Origin: Panax quinquefolius
Lineage: Eukaryota > Streptophyta > Magnoliopsida > Apiales > Araliaceae
Direction of reading: 5' to 3'
Assembly (NCBI GenBank): GCA_020205615.1
Contig: CM035164.1
Span: forward strand, 4,901,665-4,965,664
DNA: 64,000 nt
The notes beneath the pieces are model-generated. The model had not been told where the DNA came from. It saw only the letters and a program-made list of their open reading frames with translations, and made no database searches. Shown piece after piece: positions 1 to 12,599 of this stretch (the first letter of the stretch is position 1; each line of letters starts with the position of its first letter). Made by a program: the position numbers and the translations under genes.

Positions 1-1440
1 GTTCCTTCTTATCAAAATTTGAGCAGGGAACCTCTTCATACGTCAAATCTTCCGCTATTTCGTCCAGGTTCTAACTCAATAATATGGTTGGGTCTTTCAC
101 ATATTTACGTAACATGGATATGTGAAAAGCGTTATGAACACGAGACATATTTGGCGGTAAAAGCGAGTCTATAGGCCACGCGTTCCTACTCGATCGAGGA
201 TTAAAATGGACCAGATGAATCGAGGATTAAGTTTCCTCTCTTTCCAAATCTTGTAACTCCTTTCCATGGAGCAACTTTTTTTAACAACACATGATCTCCT
301 ATATCGAATTCCACGTTCCTTTCGATGAAGATCAAGATAACTCTTTTATCGATTTTGTGAGGGTTTTTTATCGTTGCCGGATCGTTTGAATCTTTTTAGT
401 AGTCATACACGTACTCAACTCCGGTCCCAACAACGTTGCTTCACCCACCTCATCCCAAAGATATCTTTGGAGAAGCGACACTTTCTTCCATACAACGCTT
501 GAATGGAGCCATGCCAATACTTGCTTGATAAGCTTTGTTGTTGTAGGAAAACTCCACCGATGGTAAAAACTTGTCCCAACTCCTTGAAATCAAGAACACG
601 AGTCTTAATAGATCTTCAAGAGTTTGAATAGTCCTCTCCATTGTCCGTCCGTCTCGAGGATGATATCTGAAGCTAAATCGTGAAGTCTGTGCCCATAGCT
701 TTTTTGCAAACTAACCCAAAATCGTGAAGTGAATCTTGGGTCTCGATCGAAACTATGGATCTGGATACCATGCGATCTTACAATCTCGTTTATGTACATC
801 TGAGCAAGAGGCGTTCAAGTGTATAAGTTTTCTCGTATCGGTAAGAAATGAGCGGACTTGGTCAATCTATCAACAATGACCCAAATTGCATCAATGCCTT
901 GAGAAACCTTAGGAAGGCCGTGCGAAATCCATGGTAATGTGCTCCCACTTCCATTCGGAATTTCAAGTGGTTTGCAATGGACCTTTTGGTACTTGATGCT
1001 CCGCTTTAACTTCGTTGACAAGTTAGACACCTTGAGATAAGCAATGCCATCTCTCTCTTCGTATTGCTCCACCAAAATGTATAGCGAATATCATGATACA
1101 TTTTGGTACTCCTGTGATGGATTGCAAATGGTGTGTTATGCGCCTCCATCATGATATTATACTTTAAATCGTGGTCGTTAGGAACACAAAGTCCGGAGTT
1201 GACTCAAGTATTCCTTCTTCATCGATTCTTGCTTGGCGTAGCACCCTCTTGCACTTTCTTCCTCATACGCATCGACTCCAGTGCGTAGCTGGAAAGCGAC
1301 TTTAACTTTATTGATTAAAGTCGGTTCTACTCGTATATTCGCTATCATCACATGCGTCCCTGGAGTCTTTAACTCTATCCCCATCCTTTGCAAGTCACAC
1401 AAAATGGGCCTTTGTGTTGACAATAACGCACTCGTACTTG
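1..1440 (-). pseudogene. pol: Element A integrase, frameshifted
   Basis: Integrase inserts the cDNA into the host chromosome. Pieces in different frames cover the zinc-finger half (CxxC about 1015-1030), the core around [20 protein letters not shown] (about 840-900), the second catalytic aspartate in [11 protein letters not shown] (about 725-765) and the glutamate region [13 protein letters not shown] (about 600-640). At least four frame changes separate them, so no functional enzyme can be read. The window ends in the segment just before the chromodomain. Confidence 0.85.
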
Positions 1441-2720
1441 CATACGATCTTCTACTCAATGCATCAGCTACCACGTTCGCTTTTCCAGGATGGTATTGGA
1501 TGGTATGATCATAATCTTTCAACAGTTCAAGCCAACGTCGTTGTCGCATGTTGAGTTCCTTTTGAGTGAAGAAATATTTGAGGCTTTTATGATCTGTAAA
1601 GATCTCCACTTTCTCCCCATACAAGTAATGCCTCCAAATTTTAAGTGCTGAAAGACAGCATTTGCTAACTCGGATCATGAGTAGGATAATTCTCCTCTCA
1701 TATTCTTTGAGTTATCGCGAGGCATAGGCTATAACTTTTCCATGTTGCATAAGAACACATCCCAACCCTTTGCTCAAGCATCATGTAGATGACAAATCCC
1801 TCTCCGAGCGGATGGTATTGTCGTAGCAGTCTTTGAAATAAGTCTCTTCTTGAGTTCTTGAAAACTCTTCTCACATTCTTCGCTCCAACCGAACTTTGTA
1901 TCTTTTCGAGTCATTTGAGTCGATGGAGTAGCGATTCGAGAAAATCCTTCCACGAATCTCCGATAATAACCAATTTAAACCGAGAAAGCTACGTACTTGA
2001 TCCATCGATTTAGGTTGTTCCCGACTTTGAATAGCTTCAATCTTTCTTTGGGTCAGCGGATATTCCATGACTTGATACCACGTGCCCAAGGAATGCTACT
2101 TCTTGACGAACTCGCATTTCTTCAACTTGGCATAAAGCTTATATTCACGAAGCTTTTGGAGTGTCGACCTCAAGTGTTGCTTTCATGATCTTCACGGCTT
2201 TTGGAATAAATAAGGATGTCATCAATAAAAGCGACCACAAAGTGATCTAAATATTCCTTGAATACTCGGTTCATCATATCCATGAAGGCGGCGAGGAGCA
2301 TTAGTCGATCCAAAGGACATGACTAGGAATTCATAATGCCCATCTAGGAGTTCGAAAGCGTCGTCTTTGGAATGTCGGTGAGTTCTAATCTTCAATTGGT
2401 GATATCGGAACGAAGATCAATCTTTGAAAAGAATTTGGCTCCTTGCAACTTTGGTCAAACAGGTCATCAATACGTGGCAATGGATACCTATTTTTGATGG
2501 TGACATGATTGACTCCCGATAATCAATACAAAGTCGATACTCCCATCTTTCTTTTTCACGAATAGAAACAGAGCACCCCAAGGAGAAGTACTGGGGACGA
2601 ATAAAGCCAATGTCTAACAATTCTGCGGTTGAGTCTTTAACTCACGAAGTTCAATAGAGCCATTCGATATGGGGCTTTGGAAATAGGTTTTGTACCGGAG
2701 TTCAAGGTCGATACAAAATT
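1441..2720 (-). pseudogene. pol: Element A reverse transcriptase and RNase H, frameshifted
   Basis: These domains copy element RNA into DNA and remove the RNA strand. The RT catalytic core [10 protein letters not shown] is legible at about 2203-2243. The RNase H region with [17 protein letters not shown] and [21 protein letters not shown] lies in an open stretch at 1178-1678 that runs on into the integrase linker. An upstream RT fragment with LCIDYRES is readable near 2520. Many small indels separate these segments, so this is a relic. Confidence 0.85.
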
Positions 2721-3400
2721 CAATTTCACGCCTGGGGGTAGGCGGGGAAGTTCTTGAGGGGAATCGTCGGAAATTTATTAACAATAGAAATATCGCTCAA
2801 AACCGGCGTATTTTGTTTAAATCGTGACATGAGCTAAGAAAGCTTGACATCCATTTTTCAATAAGCGAATAGCTTTATGGCTTGAGATGACCGTGATTAA
2901 TTTTAATGGTTTGGTCGTTTGAATTAAGATAATAGGTTGATTAGGAATATGAAAGCTAACAACCTTATTTAAAACAATCAATTTTTGCATGATAAGTAGT
3001 TAACCAATCAATCCACAGAATCACGTCAAATGCAAGTATTTTTAATGAAATAAGATCGACAGGGTAATGTGAGGGTACCGATTTGAACCAAACAAGACTT
3101 ATAAGCGGTGGATGTAATGAAGGTTTCTCCCAAGCGGAGTTTCCACAGATAAGTCAAAGTCTAATTTCTCCCGAGTCAAATTTAATCGATGAGCGCAAGT
3201 AGGAGAAATAAAAGAATGGGTAGAAGCAAATTATCAAATAAAGTGTAGACTTCATTAGAGTTTATGATAAGCTTACCCGTGATGACCTCATTCGGGTTCC
3301 TCGCTCTCTCGGGACGTCACAACAAACGCTCTCCCTTGCAGACTACTGGGTTTTGACTTTTACGGGGATGACCTTTGGTGCCTCCATCCTAGTTGAATTT
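2721..3400 (-). pseudogene. pol: Element A protease and protease-RT linker, broken
   Basis: Aligned by eye with B and H, this stretch holds the retropepsin domain that cleaves the polyprotein. The expected Asp-Thr-Gly active site lies near 3215-3245, but the frame is shifted there and the triad is not readable. The sequence around 3140-3160 corresponds to the site where the solo LTR entered element B. Confidence 0.7.
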
Positions 3401-4498
3401 GTCTTCAGAACGCACAAAAATCGAGCTAAGTGACCTTCTCTTCCATAATTATAACATACTTTAGGCGGCATGGTACGGTTTTGGTGATGTGTCCCTCTTC
3501 TCCGCATTTGAAGCATATGATAGGTGGTCTTTCTCCTTCCTTAACAACGGGTCTTTGGTATTGACGTCTTTCCATCATTGTTGAATCTCGTTTCTTGAAA
3601 TGTCCATTCTTATTGTTTTGCCCCGATTACCACCGGAAGTGGTTACCATATCCGCTTTCATTGATTCCCTCCGCTTGTTGTCCACCGCCGATGACTACTA
3701 TCATTTGGTATTATAACTTTCACGGCCGCTCTCTTTTTAGTTGCGTTGACTCGTTATCGCGCTCCACTAATCGAGCCCTATTTACAACATCCGAATACAA
3801 AACACGGTTTATGAGAAATAAGATGTTGGCGTATCTCCGACTTCAAACCTCTTAAAAACATTCGCGCCATTCTCTTCATTATCCACAGAGTGGGGACGAA
3901 ACCGTGATAACTCCGCAAATTTTGCCTCGTAGACGCAACACTGGCCATATTGTTTTGTTCCAACTTGATAAACTCTACCTCCTTCATGTGGCGAATACTT
4001 TCGGGAAAGTATTTGTCGTTGAAGCGACTCTGGAACTTCTCCCAAGATATCTTGAAGACAAGAGGTTGAGTACGCTTTTATCGATTCCACCCGATGTCTG
4101 CCTCCTCAACATAAACATAAAGCGTGAAGGAACCTTTTGCTTCTCGGAGCATCCCAAGACATCAAATATCTTGTAATCGCTTTATCCATGCCTCCGCGAG
4201 AAGTGGTTTTGGCTCTCCCTTAAATTCCGGTGGTCCCGGCTCCTTGAATTGTTTAGCGGTGACCGCCCGAGAGTTTTCCGTGTTTCCACCTACGTTTTGG
4301 GCGAGTCGCTCTCGCTTTCTTTGTTGCATAAATTGCATAAAGCCTCACGAACATTTGATCATTCATCATTTGGTCGGTGTTGTTGTTTTGCATGAGGATT
4401 ATCGCCTTCACGATGCACATTATCACGATTATTGATATGTGGTGAATCAACGATCGCTTTGTGCTCCATTCTTTATTCTCAACATTCTCGGATGTCAT
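3401..4498 (-). pseudogene. gag: Element A gag (capsid/nucleocapsid), frameshifted
   Basis: Gag forms the cytoplasmic particle that packages element RNA. The likely start is the ATG complementary to 4496-4498, giving MTSENVENK, identical to the start in element H. Two CCHC zinc knuckles are recognisable at the end: CFKCGEEGH near 3480-3520, and CYNYGREGH near 3420-3460, where the second cysteine has become tyrosine. Overlapping fragments at 3778-4090 and 4253-4516 show repeated frame changes. Confidence 0.8.
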
Positions 4499-4682
4499 TT
4501 TCAGACATCGCCACAAAACAAAAGATTAATTGACATGTAACAATTATCTTTATATTACAATGAAACCAATAAAATAAGACATAAACTTAGGTAGGTCATC
4601 TTAGCGAAGGTATTCCGTCTCTCCCTCCTAATACTTTTCTCACATCTTAGCTGAGGATCATATCCTTAGCTACGATACCTGT
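4499..4682 (-). other. Element A leader with primer binding site
   Basis: Untranslated leader between the 5' LTR and gag. Directly inside the LTR, about 4662-4680, the minus strand reads GGTATCGTAGCTAAGG, close to the initiator tRNA-Met type of primer site (TGGTATCAGAGC) common in plant gypsy elements. Similar versions occur at 20724-20747 and 54620-54644. The match beyond the first seven bases is imperfect. Confidence 0.65.
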
Positions 4683-5779
4683 TGTGGCGCCCCCAAAATT
4701 AGGTATACATCACCCATCATGGGTCGCCACTTACATGGTATGTAATTTAAATACAACTTATTAACATAAGCGTAGTCATGTACAATACGATATAAAGCGT
4801 GAGTTTAAATACAAATATCGTCTACACTAGATATTATACAAACTCAAACAAAAAGTCCTCATTACAATTATTATCACACTATTTCACGCGAATAGTGAGG
4901 ACTACTAATCTTATCTTGAGGACCATCACTCGTTTCCCGACTCGTCCCGGCTATATTCTCATTTTACGAAGAGAACGGTGAAAGAAAGGGTGAGCTCAAC
5001 TAGCCCGAGAAGAAATATTATGACTAAGATAATGCAGAATAAATTATCAATAGTCTTCAACAATGTTAAAGCGATAAAATACAATAGACAACCGGTTTAA
5101 GCTGCAGTGAATATGCAATCCATTAAAAGAGTCAGTAGAAAATAAAATCTACTATTTTTATGATTTAAAAGGTTTTTCATCTTCATTATATATTTGAGAC
5201 TCGACTTTAATAAATAATCCACATCATCGAATCACCCTCGCACTACGGCCGAGGATATTCTTTAGTATCACGACCACAATTATTCCGCGCTACGGGCGAG
5301 AATAGTTGTGTATTCATTAATGGTCATGATCATGCCAACAAGCGTCCCATCAATGCACTACTACCTTTGAGGATTTTTACCACATCATTTGTAACATTAC
5401 GGGCCATGATTACAAGAATAATCCACAGTCATAATCATACCATGTCCATCCATGCTTTCTACAGGCCCACGAGATGACTTTAAAAAAATATATAAACATG
5501 AGGATGATGACAATGATATAAGAATTGATAAAACAAGTTCAAGAATTATTTTATCCGAAATTATTAACGTCAAAGCTGTCAACATGATATTGCTTTGTAG
5601 AGTAAAATTCAAGAATCTTGAGAAGAATATTTCCATGAAAGGATCTTTGGATGAAGCCTTGAATGTCGAGGATATTCCACTAATTTCATGGAGTATAGAA
5701 GTCAAAGTTTTAACCAATTTGGGTATAATAAAGAATGGGTTAACAAAAGAAATCACCATGCATGCGGTACCAGATAGAC

Positions 5780-6060
5780 AAAGGTTATTCAACGAGAATA
5801 ATAATAATAACGGAACCGGTCGGTCGGTGAAATTCACCTTGCAAGCGGGATGTTCAACGAGAATAATAAAGATGGAACCGGATCCGGTGTAAAAACACAC
5901 AGATAGGATATTCAACGAGAATGATAAAAGCGGAACCGGTCGGTGTAAAACACATGCATGACGAGGATGTTCCAATGAGAATAATAATAAAGGCGGAACC
6001 GGTCGGTGTAAAAACACTGTGACGCAGGATGTTCAACGAATAATAGAAGAATGTCACCAA
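5780..6060 (-). repeat. About 60-bp minisatellite inside A-type LTR
   Basis: Four to five imperfect units share GGAACCGGTCGGTGTAAAA, then GGATGTTCAACGAGAATAAT. The same array occurs in sense orientation in the other A-type LTR at about 53275-53530. Confidence 0.75.
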
Positions 6061-6409
6061 GTATATAGGGTAAACCAGCGTATCTGAGTTATTCCAATGA
6101 GAATAATAAGCGATGGAATAACATAAGGATTTCACCAAGTATAGGGTATCAAGCGTATCACGAAGTTATGTATAGGGTATGCCACTTTTACGAGTTATTC
6201 AGCGAGAATAATAGTGAATGGAATAATGAAGTTCTCTTCAAGAAGAAAGAATAACACCCACTACAAGTAAAAAGAACCTGAATATAGAAGTAGTGAAGTA
6301 GCGAGAATAATCTTCTTCTTTTCATAACTTCTCTCTATAACCTCTCTCTATAATTTCTCTCTACAGAGTTTTGATGAATTAAAGTAAGAAAATAATGAAG
6401 GAATGAGCT

Positions 6410-6417
6410 TATTTATA
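6410..6417 (-). promoter_or_regulatory. TATA box of element A LTR
   Basis: Minus strand TATAAATA. The same box occurs at a comparable place in every LTR here, upstream of a TCTCTC-rich stretch. Confidence 0.6.
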
Positions 6418-7145
6418 GGAAAATGGAATGCATAAGTAACTAATCCATGAAGCGGTCCAGATTGATTTACTTTAATCGACGGTCCATATTTAAAAGCAAA
6501 ATCTTTTAAATAAAATATAATATATTCTATTTATATAAAAACATTTACTATGTAAACACTACTGAAAACACTTATGCAAAACACTATGCAACACTATGCA
6601 TAATAAAATATAATATATTTTATTTATAAAATAACTTTAATAAAGTATTACATTTTATATAAAAGATGTTTACATTTTATTACGTTAATAATCTGAATAA
6701 AACAAAAAGTCATTATCATTATAATAATTCATGACAATAATGGAATCAAAAGCGAGTGAAACTCACATAAGCATCGATAATCAATCTGCAGGTGTGCTTC
6801 TTATGCAACCACACGTATTCTTGTACTTTTTACTACTAGTAGTAGTTCAACAAGATATCAGCGGTAAAACTTCCGCAGTTATTTTAATAAAATATTTTGT
6901 CTTTTTCTCAATCCAAACAATAATTACATTTGTGGGGTCCACCAATGATTTAGTAGTTATACGAATATTCCCCTGCTTAAACCGAATATTCCCGAGCCCA
7001 ATCGAATATAATATAACCACTTGCATACTTTGCAAAATTTATAAATATTACCCACAACTATAACATTATATCAAATTATTCCATAATATTCAAAAATAAT
7101 ATTTATAGAAAATTCATCTTTATTTATAAAAGCTGGGGTCTTACA

Positions 7146-7308
7146 AATATTCCTCGACAATAATGAATATTTTATAACCACTTGCTTATTTTTAAAATAT
7201 TCGCGCATTTTACCCATAACTAACCACATTAATCAATTCAACCCTTTCTATTTCAAAATAATAAATAGAGGAAATTAAATTTCATTTATAATAAGTTGGG
7301 GTCTTACA
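7146..7308 (-). repeat. Start of element B 3' LTR, cut by element A
   Basis: Minus strand begins TGTAAGACCCCAACTT at 7308 and matches 33861-34023 base for base over nearly its whole length. It ends at 7146, where element A entered. Confidence 0.85.
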
Positions 7309-7321
7309 ACCTCCCCTCCTT
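7309..7321 (-). other. Polypurine tract of element B
   Basis: Minus strand AAGGAGGGGAGGT directly before the LTR start, the usual site for plus-strand DNA priming. Confidence 0.8.
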
Positions 7322-7870
7322 ATGAAATTTCGTCCTCAAAATTGACGTACATACCTGGTGTTTCGAAAAGGTGAGGATACCTCGCTTTCATTTCCGTTTT
7401 CAACTCCCAGGTCATTTTTTCAATAGCATGGTTCCTCCACAAAACCTTAACTTGTGGTATAACCTTAGTGCGTAGGACATGCTCTTTTCTATCCAAGATC
7501 CTTACAGGTATCTCCTCATACGTTAAATCTCTTGGTTATCTCGTCTCGGTTCTAACTCAATAATGTGGTTGGGTCCTTCACATATTCTGAAGCACGGATA
7601 TGTGAAAAACGTTATAAACACGAGGCATGCTTGGAGGTGTAGCGAGTCTATAGGCCACATTTCCTACTTTTTCAAGAATCGAAATGGACCGATAAATCGT
7701 GGATTGAGCTTTCTCTCTTCCCGAATCTTGTAACTCCCTTCCATGGAGCAATACGTAACAATACATGATCCCCGATGTCAAATTCCACATCCTTTCGATG
7801 AAGATCCGCATAACTCTTTTGTCGAGATTACGTGTCTTGGTTTGTATCGTTGTCGAATTGTTTGGATCTT
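7322..7870 (-). pseudogene. pol: Element B integrase C-terminus and chromodomain
   Basis: This end of pol holds the integrase C-terminal domain and the chromodomain-like tail that directs chromoviruses to heterochromatin. Aligned with the intact version at 48912-49439, the stretch 7322-7500 covers the tail and 7578-7811 the segment ending in PSMPRVYNVFHISVL. The frame changes at least twice. Confidence 0.75.
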
Positions 7871-8840
7871 CTCGTAGTCATTCATCATAGCTTAACTCTG
7901 GTCCCAACAACGTTGTTTCTCCCACCTCATCCCAAAGATATCTTTGGAAGCGACACTTTCGTCCATACAATACTTCAAATGGAGCCACACCTATACTTGC
8001 TTGATAAATGTTATTGTAGGAGAATTCCACCAATGGTAGGTACTTATCCCAACTCCCTTTGAAATCTAAAACACAAAGTCTTAATAGATCTTCAAGAGTT
8101 TGAATAGTCCTCTCTGATTGTCCGTCCGTTTGAGGATGGTATGCCGAACTGAATCGTAAATTCGTACCCATGGCTTTTTGCAAGCTAACCCAAAATCTTG
8201 AAGTGAATCTTGGGTCACGATCCGAAACTATGGATACTGCCATGCCATGCAATCTCACAATCTCATTTACGTACATACTAGCAAGACGTTCAAGGGAATA
8301 AGTCTCCCGTATAGGCAAGAAATGAGCAGACTTGGTTAATCTATCAACAATAACCCAAATCGCATCTATGCCTTGAGAAACCTTGGGAAGACCCGTAACA
8401 AAATCCATAGTAATGTGTTCCCACTTCCATTTCGGAATCTAAAGTGGTTGCAATGGACCCTTTGGTACTTGATGCTCCGCCTTTACTCGTTGACAAGTTA
8501 AACACCTCGAGATAAACTTTGCGATCTTTCTCTTCATATTGTTCAACTAAAATGTATGTCGAAGATCATGATACATTTTGGTACTCCCAGGATGGATTGC
8601 AAACGGTGTGTTGTCTGCCTCTATCATGATTTTATTCTTCAAGTCAGAATCGTTAGGAACACAAAGTCTGGAGTGGACTCGAAGTATTCCTTCTTCATCG
8701 ATTCTTGCTTCTGGAATAGTACCCTCTTGTACTTTCTTCTTCATACGTATCAGCTCCGGATCTGTGGCTTGAGCAACTTTAACTTTATCGATTAAAGTTG
8801 GTTCTATGCGTATACTTGACATCATTGCATGGGTCCCTGA
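7871..8840 (-). pseudogene. pol: Element B integrase core, 176-codon open part
   Basis: The open part 7878-8408 begins [18 protein letters not shown] and contains the second catalytic aspartate in [15 protein letters not shown] and the glutamate region [14 protein letters not shown], so the core acidic residues are present. The zinc-binding half, with [15 protein letters not shown], is in another frame at 8547-8795. A shift near 8410-8540 separates the two, so the enzyme is broken although the core reads well. Confidence 0.85.
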
Positions 8841-9440
8841 AGTCTTGAATTCTATCTTCAACTTTTGTAAATCACACAAAATGGGCCTTTGTGCTGACAA
8901 CATCGCACTCGTTCCTGCATAAGATCTTCTACTTAATGCGTCAGCTACCACGTTCGCTTTTCCATGATGATATTGAATGGTATGGTCGTAGTCTTTCAAC
9001 AGCTCGAGCCAACGTCGTTGCCGCATATTGAGTTCTTTTTGGGTGAAGAAATATTTGAGGCTTTTATGATCTGTATAGATCTCCACTTTCTCCCCATACG
9101 GTAGTGTCTCCGGATCTTCAACCTTAAAACGCATTGCCGCCTGACTCTAAATCATGAGTAGGATAATTCCTCTCATATTCTTTAAGTTGTCGCGAGGCGT
9201 AAAGGCTATGACTTTCCCATGTTGCATGAGAACACATCCTAACCCCTTTGCCCGAAGCATTCTTTGAGATAACAAATCCATCCAACGAACCCGAGACGGT
9301 ATTGTCGAACAAGTGCGAAATGAGTCTCCTCTTGAGTTCTTGAAACTCTTCTCGCATTCCTCGCTCCATACTGAATTTTGTATCTTTCTGAGTCGGGTGA
9401 GTTAGCGGAGTAGCGATTCGAGAAAATCCTTCCATGAATT
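8841..9440 (-). pseudogene. pol: Element B RNase H, frameshifted
   Basis: Segments match the RNase H of element H (57256-57825): [18 protein letters not shown] and [19 protein letters not shown] at about 8960-9090, and [19 protein letters not shown] at 9370-9435. The central motif with the catalytic acidic residues lies across shifted frames. Confidence 0.8.
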
Positions 9441-10200
9441 TTCGATAATAACCAAATTAAGCCCGTAAAGCTTCGTGATTTGATCCACCGTCTTGATTGT
9501 TCCCAACTTTGTATGGGTTCAATCTTGGGCGGGTCAACAGACACTCCATGTTTTTGACACCATGTGCCCGAGGAATGCTACTTCCTCGAGCGAACTTCGC
9601 ATTTCTTGACTTGGCATATAGCTTATTATCACGAAGCCTTTGCGATTACCCGACTTCAAATGGCGGCTCATGATCTTCACGGCTTTTGGAATAGATGAGG
9701 ATGTCATCAATAAAGACAACAACGACGGTGATCAAATATTCCTTGAATACTCGGTTCATCGTATCCATAAAAGTAGCAAAAGCATTAGTCGATCAAAAGA
9801 CATGACTAAGAATTCATAATGCCCGTCTGGGGAGTTACGAAAGCAATCTTTGGAATATCCTCGGTTTTAACCTTCGGTGATGATATCGAGCGAAGATCGA
9901 TCTTTGAAAAGAATTGTGCTCCTTATGGCGGTCAAACGGGTCATCAATACGAGGTAGCGGATACCTATTCTTGATGGTGACATGGTTCGATTCTCGATAG
10001 TAATACTGAAAGTCGCATACTCCGTCTTTCTTCTTTATAAATAAAGCAGGAGCACCCCCCGAGGAGATGTCTTGGGGCCAGATAATGAAACCGATGTCCA
10101 ACAACTCACGTAGTTGAACCTTTAACTCACGAAGTTCAATAGGAGCCATTCGATATGGGGTTTTAAAATGGGCTTTGTACGAGTTCAAGGTCGATAAAGA
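9441..10200 (-). pseudogene. pol: Element B reverse transcriptase, frameshifted
   Basis: The catalytic [10 protein letters not shown] core is legible at about 9682-9726, and an upstream portion with [16 protein letters not shown] is open at 9835-10206. Indels lie between them. Confidence 0.8.
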
Positions 10201-10630
10201 ATTCAACTTCTCGTTACGGGGTAGGCGGGAAGTTCTTCAGAAATCGTCAAGAAATTCTCTAACAATGAAATATTTTTCAAATCTGACGTGTTTTTGTTCA
10301 AGTCTGTGACATGGGCTAAGAAAGCTTGACCTTCGTTTTTCAATAAACGAATAGATTTATGACTTGATATGACAGTGATTGACTTTAATGGTTTGGTTGT
10401 TTGGATTCGCATAACAGGTTGGTTAAGAATATAAAAACTAACAACCTTACGAAAACAATTAATTTTAGCATGATGAGTGTTTAACTAATCAATCCCTAAA
10501 ATCACATCAAATGCAAGTATTTTCAACGAAATAAGATCAGCAGGTAAGGTGATGGTTCCAACTTGAATCAAGCAATATTTATAAACAGTAGATATAACGA
10601 AAGTTTCTCCTAACGGAGTCTCAACAGATA
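10201..10630 (-). pseudogene. pol: Element B protease C-terminal half and linker to RT
   Basis: Readable pieces include TKPLKSITVISSHKSIRLLK at 10300-10412, also found in H (56380-56450). The plus-strand solo LTR entered at 10630/10631 and separates this half from the protease active site at 13448-13456. Confidence 0.75.
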
Positions 10631-10764
10631 TGTAAGACCCCGAATTTTATGAAATAAAAGTATTCAATTTTTCTTATAATTACAATTCAATAAATGGTTA
10701 AATTTATAAAAGTTAAAGTTAAGGGTGATATATGAAAAAAAAATTCAAAATATGCAAGTGGTTA

Positions 10765-10832
10765 TAAAATATTCTTTCTGTCGGGGAATATTCGTTTGGT
10801 CGTGGAATATTCTTTACGTCGGGGAATATTAA
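10765..10832 (+). promoter_or_regulatory. GAATATTC palindromes near the start of the solo LTR
   Basis: Perfect GAATATTC at 10786-10793 and 10805-10812, with degenerate partners on both sides at about 19-bp spacing. All LTRs here have this feature at the same place. Confidence 0.6.
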
Positions 10833-11935
10833 ATGCGACAGACGCAACCATTTGTGGGCCCCATGTGAATAAGCTGTCGGATGAAGAAAAGCGACAAAAG
10901 GTTTTTAAATAGCGGCGTAGTTATTACTGATTAACACTTTGTTGGAATACCCGGTGGTTAAAATACGATGTCTGGCGTTGTTGCAAAGTAGCTTTGCGGT
11001 ATTGCACCAATTATTGATTCTTACGTAAGAAGACACTACTCGATAGTTATTACGATAATTCTTTATTCAAAGTATTTTATTGATTGATAATTCTGCGTTG
11101 ATATTTTATATTCTTTGTTGTTTTAATAATTGTCACTTAACAATATTTTCCATTATCGAAGCAATAATTCATATTATCTGAATAATATTATTAGATAACA
11201 TTATTGCGATGTCTAGAAAGTTCTATATAAGGAGAGGTTTGGTCACCTAATTGCGGCGATAGAGAGAAATCCTTATTGGAAAGCCCCTCTTTTTCGTAAG
11301 AAGCACTGGTTGTCATTATTGTGATTACGTAATATTATTTGTGAATAATTAATTATTGATTTATATGATGAAGAAAATATTCATTTTATGTGGATATAGA
11401 TGGAGAAAATTTTTTAAAGTAACAATTGTTCAAAATCGATATTTTATCTTTTCTGATAAAATAATATTTTATTATATTATAATAATGGTGATATTTTTAC
11501 AATGAATGTGGGATATACGAGTATATGAGGAGGAATAGTATTTTTGTTGCAAAAGTTGTTTTAAACATGTTAAACATGTTGGTGGACCCATTTCTTGACT
11601 GAAATTTGATTATAGCCTGTAAAATCGTTCGGTCAATTTCTGTTTGGAATTTGGAAAAACGTTATTACGCAAAGTTGTGAGAATTGAATTTCTATAAAAA
11701 GCCTCAAGATTGAATTTTACGATAAAAGAGCTATTTATTATGAATTATTGAAGTTCGAGAATAATTGATTTTGAAGTTTTAATAATTTTTATTAAGAAAA
11801 ACGTTTTTTATATTGTTGGTGGGCCCTATTTGGTGTTGAATGCATCTTTGAATTGATTCTTGGTGTGCGTAGGAAATTTATATAAATATAATAATATTTT
11901 ATTAAATTTTCTTCTTTGGTGTTCTAAGCGATTTC

Positions 11936-11943
11936 TATAAATA
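11936..11943 (+). promoter_or_regulatory. TATA box of the solo LTR
   Basis: TATAAATA followed by a TCTCTATATTTCTCTC tract about 45 bp on. It would start transcription toward the flanking antisense pol of element B. Confidence 0.6.
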
Positions 11944-12224
11944 GGTGCTTAGGTTAGAATTGAAAATCACACGCAGAAGCTGAAGTTTCTCTATATTTCT
12001 CTCTATATTATCGAGTGTATTCTTGTGAGTATTTTGATATCTTGAGTGTCTTTATATCGGTACTTGAGATTCGTTCGTTATTCGATTCGAAATCTTGCTC
12101 TTTTGAGGTAAGGGATAGTAAGGGATGTTATTTTATTCAAAATGATATTATTTCTTGATATCATTATCTTAGAAATATTGGTTTAAACTTTTATCAAATT
12201 TAGAACTTTTTCAGTATCGGGATT

Positions 12225-12400
12225 ACTATTCATGAGTTCTTATTCACGAGTTATTATTCACGAGTTACTTATTCATGATTTCTTATTCACGAGTACTATT
12301 CACGAAGCATGATGATGTTTTTGTGAAATTTCTATCTTTTGGTGTCGAGTTCTATTCACGTATCGACCTTTATTCACGAATCGACTTATTCACGGAAAAA
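12225..12400 (+). repeat. 15-bp repeat array in the solo LTR
   Basis: About eight imperfect units of TATTCACGAGTTAC or TATTCATGAGTTAC. Similar arrays occur at 15880-16070, 21830-22030, 27655-27860, 32180-32375, 38085-38245 and 60893-61105. Confidence 0.75.
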
Positions 12401-12599
12401 TTAAATTTTCTTTTACGTGTCCAAGATCGTCTGTTATGATTCCTATCTTTGATTGGATCTATGTTTTTATCATTCTTGAATTTTACTCCACTCTAGTTAA
12501 TTATGAAGTATTTTGAACTTGGGTTATTTAAAGTATGAATCCTTAATACTTGTTCTTTTTTTGTTTCCTTTGGATTCGTTTTCTTTAAAATATTTTTCA

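Larger units (their letters stand above)
1..7145 (-). mobile_element. Element A: Ty3/gypsy chromovirus (Tekay/Del-like), 3' end off the window
   Basis: Read on the minus strand: LTR (7145 to 4683), primer site, gag, protease, RT, RNase H and integrase down to base 1, where the sequence stops just before the chromodomain. The element sits inside the 3' LTR of element B: sequence right of its LTR (7146 on) is the first 160 bp of a B-type LTR, also seen uninterrupted at 33861-34023. The 5-bp target duplication should be AATAT (7146-7150); its partner lies outside the window. Gag begins MTSENVENK, as in element H at 54804, so A and H are one subfamily. Family placement rests on domain order and on close similarity to G, which has the chromodomain tail. 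Confidence 0.85.
4683..7145 (-). repeat. 5' LTR of element A (A-type, 2463 bp)
   Basis: On the minus strand the LTR starts TGTAAGACCCC at 7145 and ends GGGGGCGCCACA at 4683, so it has TG...CA ends. Both ends and a 60-bp minisatellite match the plus-strand LTR at 51959-54618, while the stretch at about 6240-6830 differs from the corresponding part there. A TATA box lies at 6410-6417. Long open frames across it (up to 206 codons) are repeat-derived. Confidence 0.85.

Noticed and set aside
5397..6017. 206-codon open frame on the minus strand (and 146 codons on the plus strand, 5452-5892)
   Set aside because: Lies within the A-type LTR; the open length comes from the 60-bp minisatellite and AT-rich sequence, and no domain is recognisable.
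8556..8795. Plus-strand frames overlapping element B integrase (also 35273-35513 and 1281-1508)
   Set aside because: Shadows of the minus-strand integrase/RNase H coding sequence.
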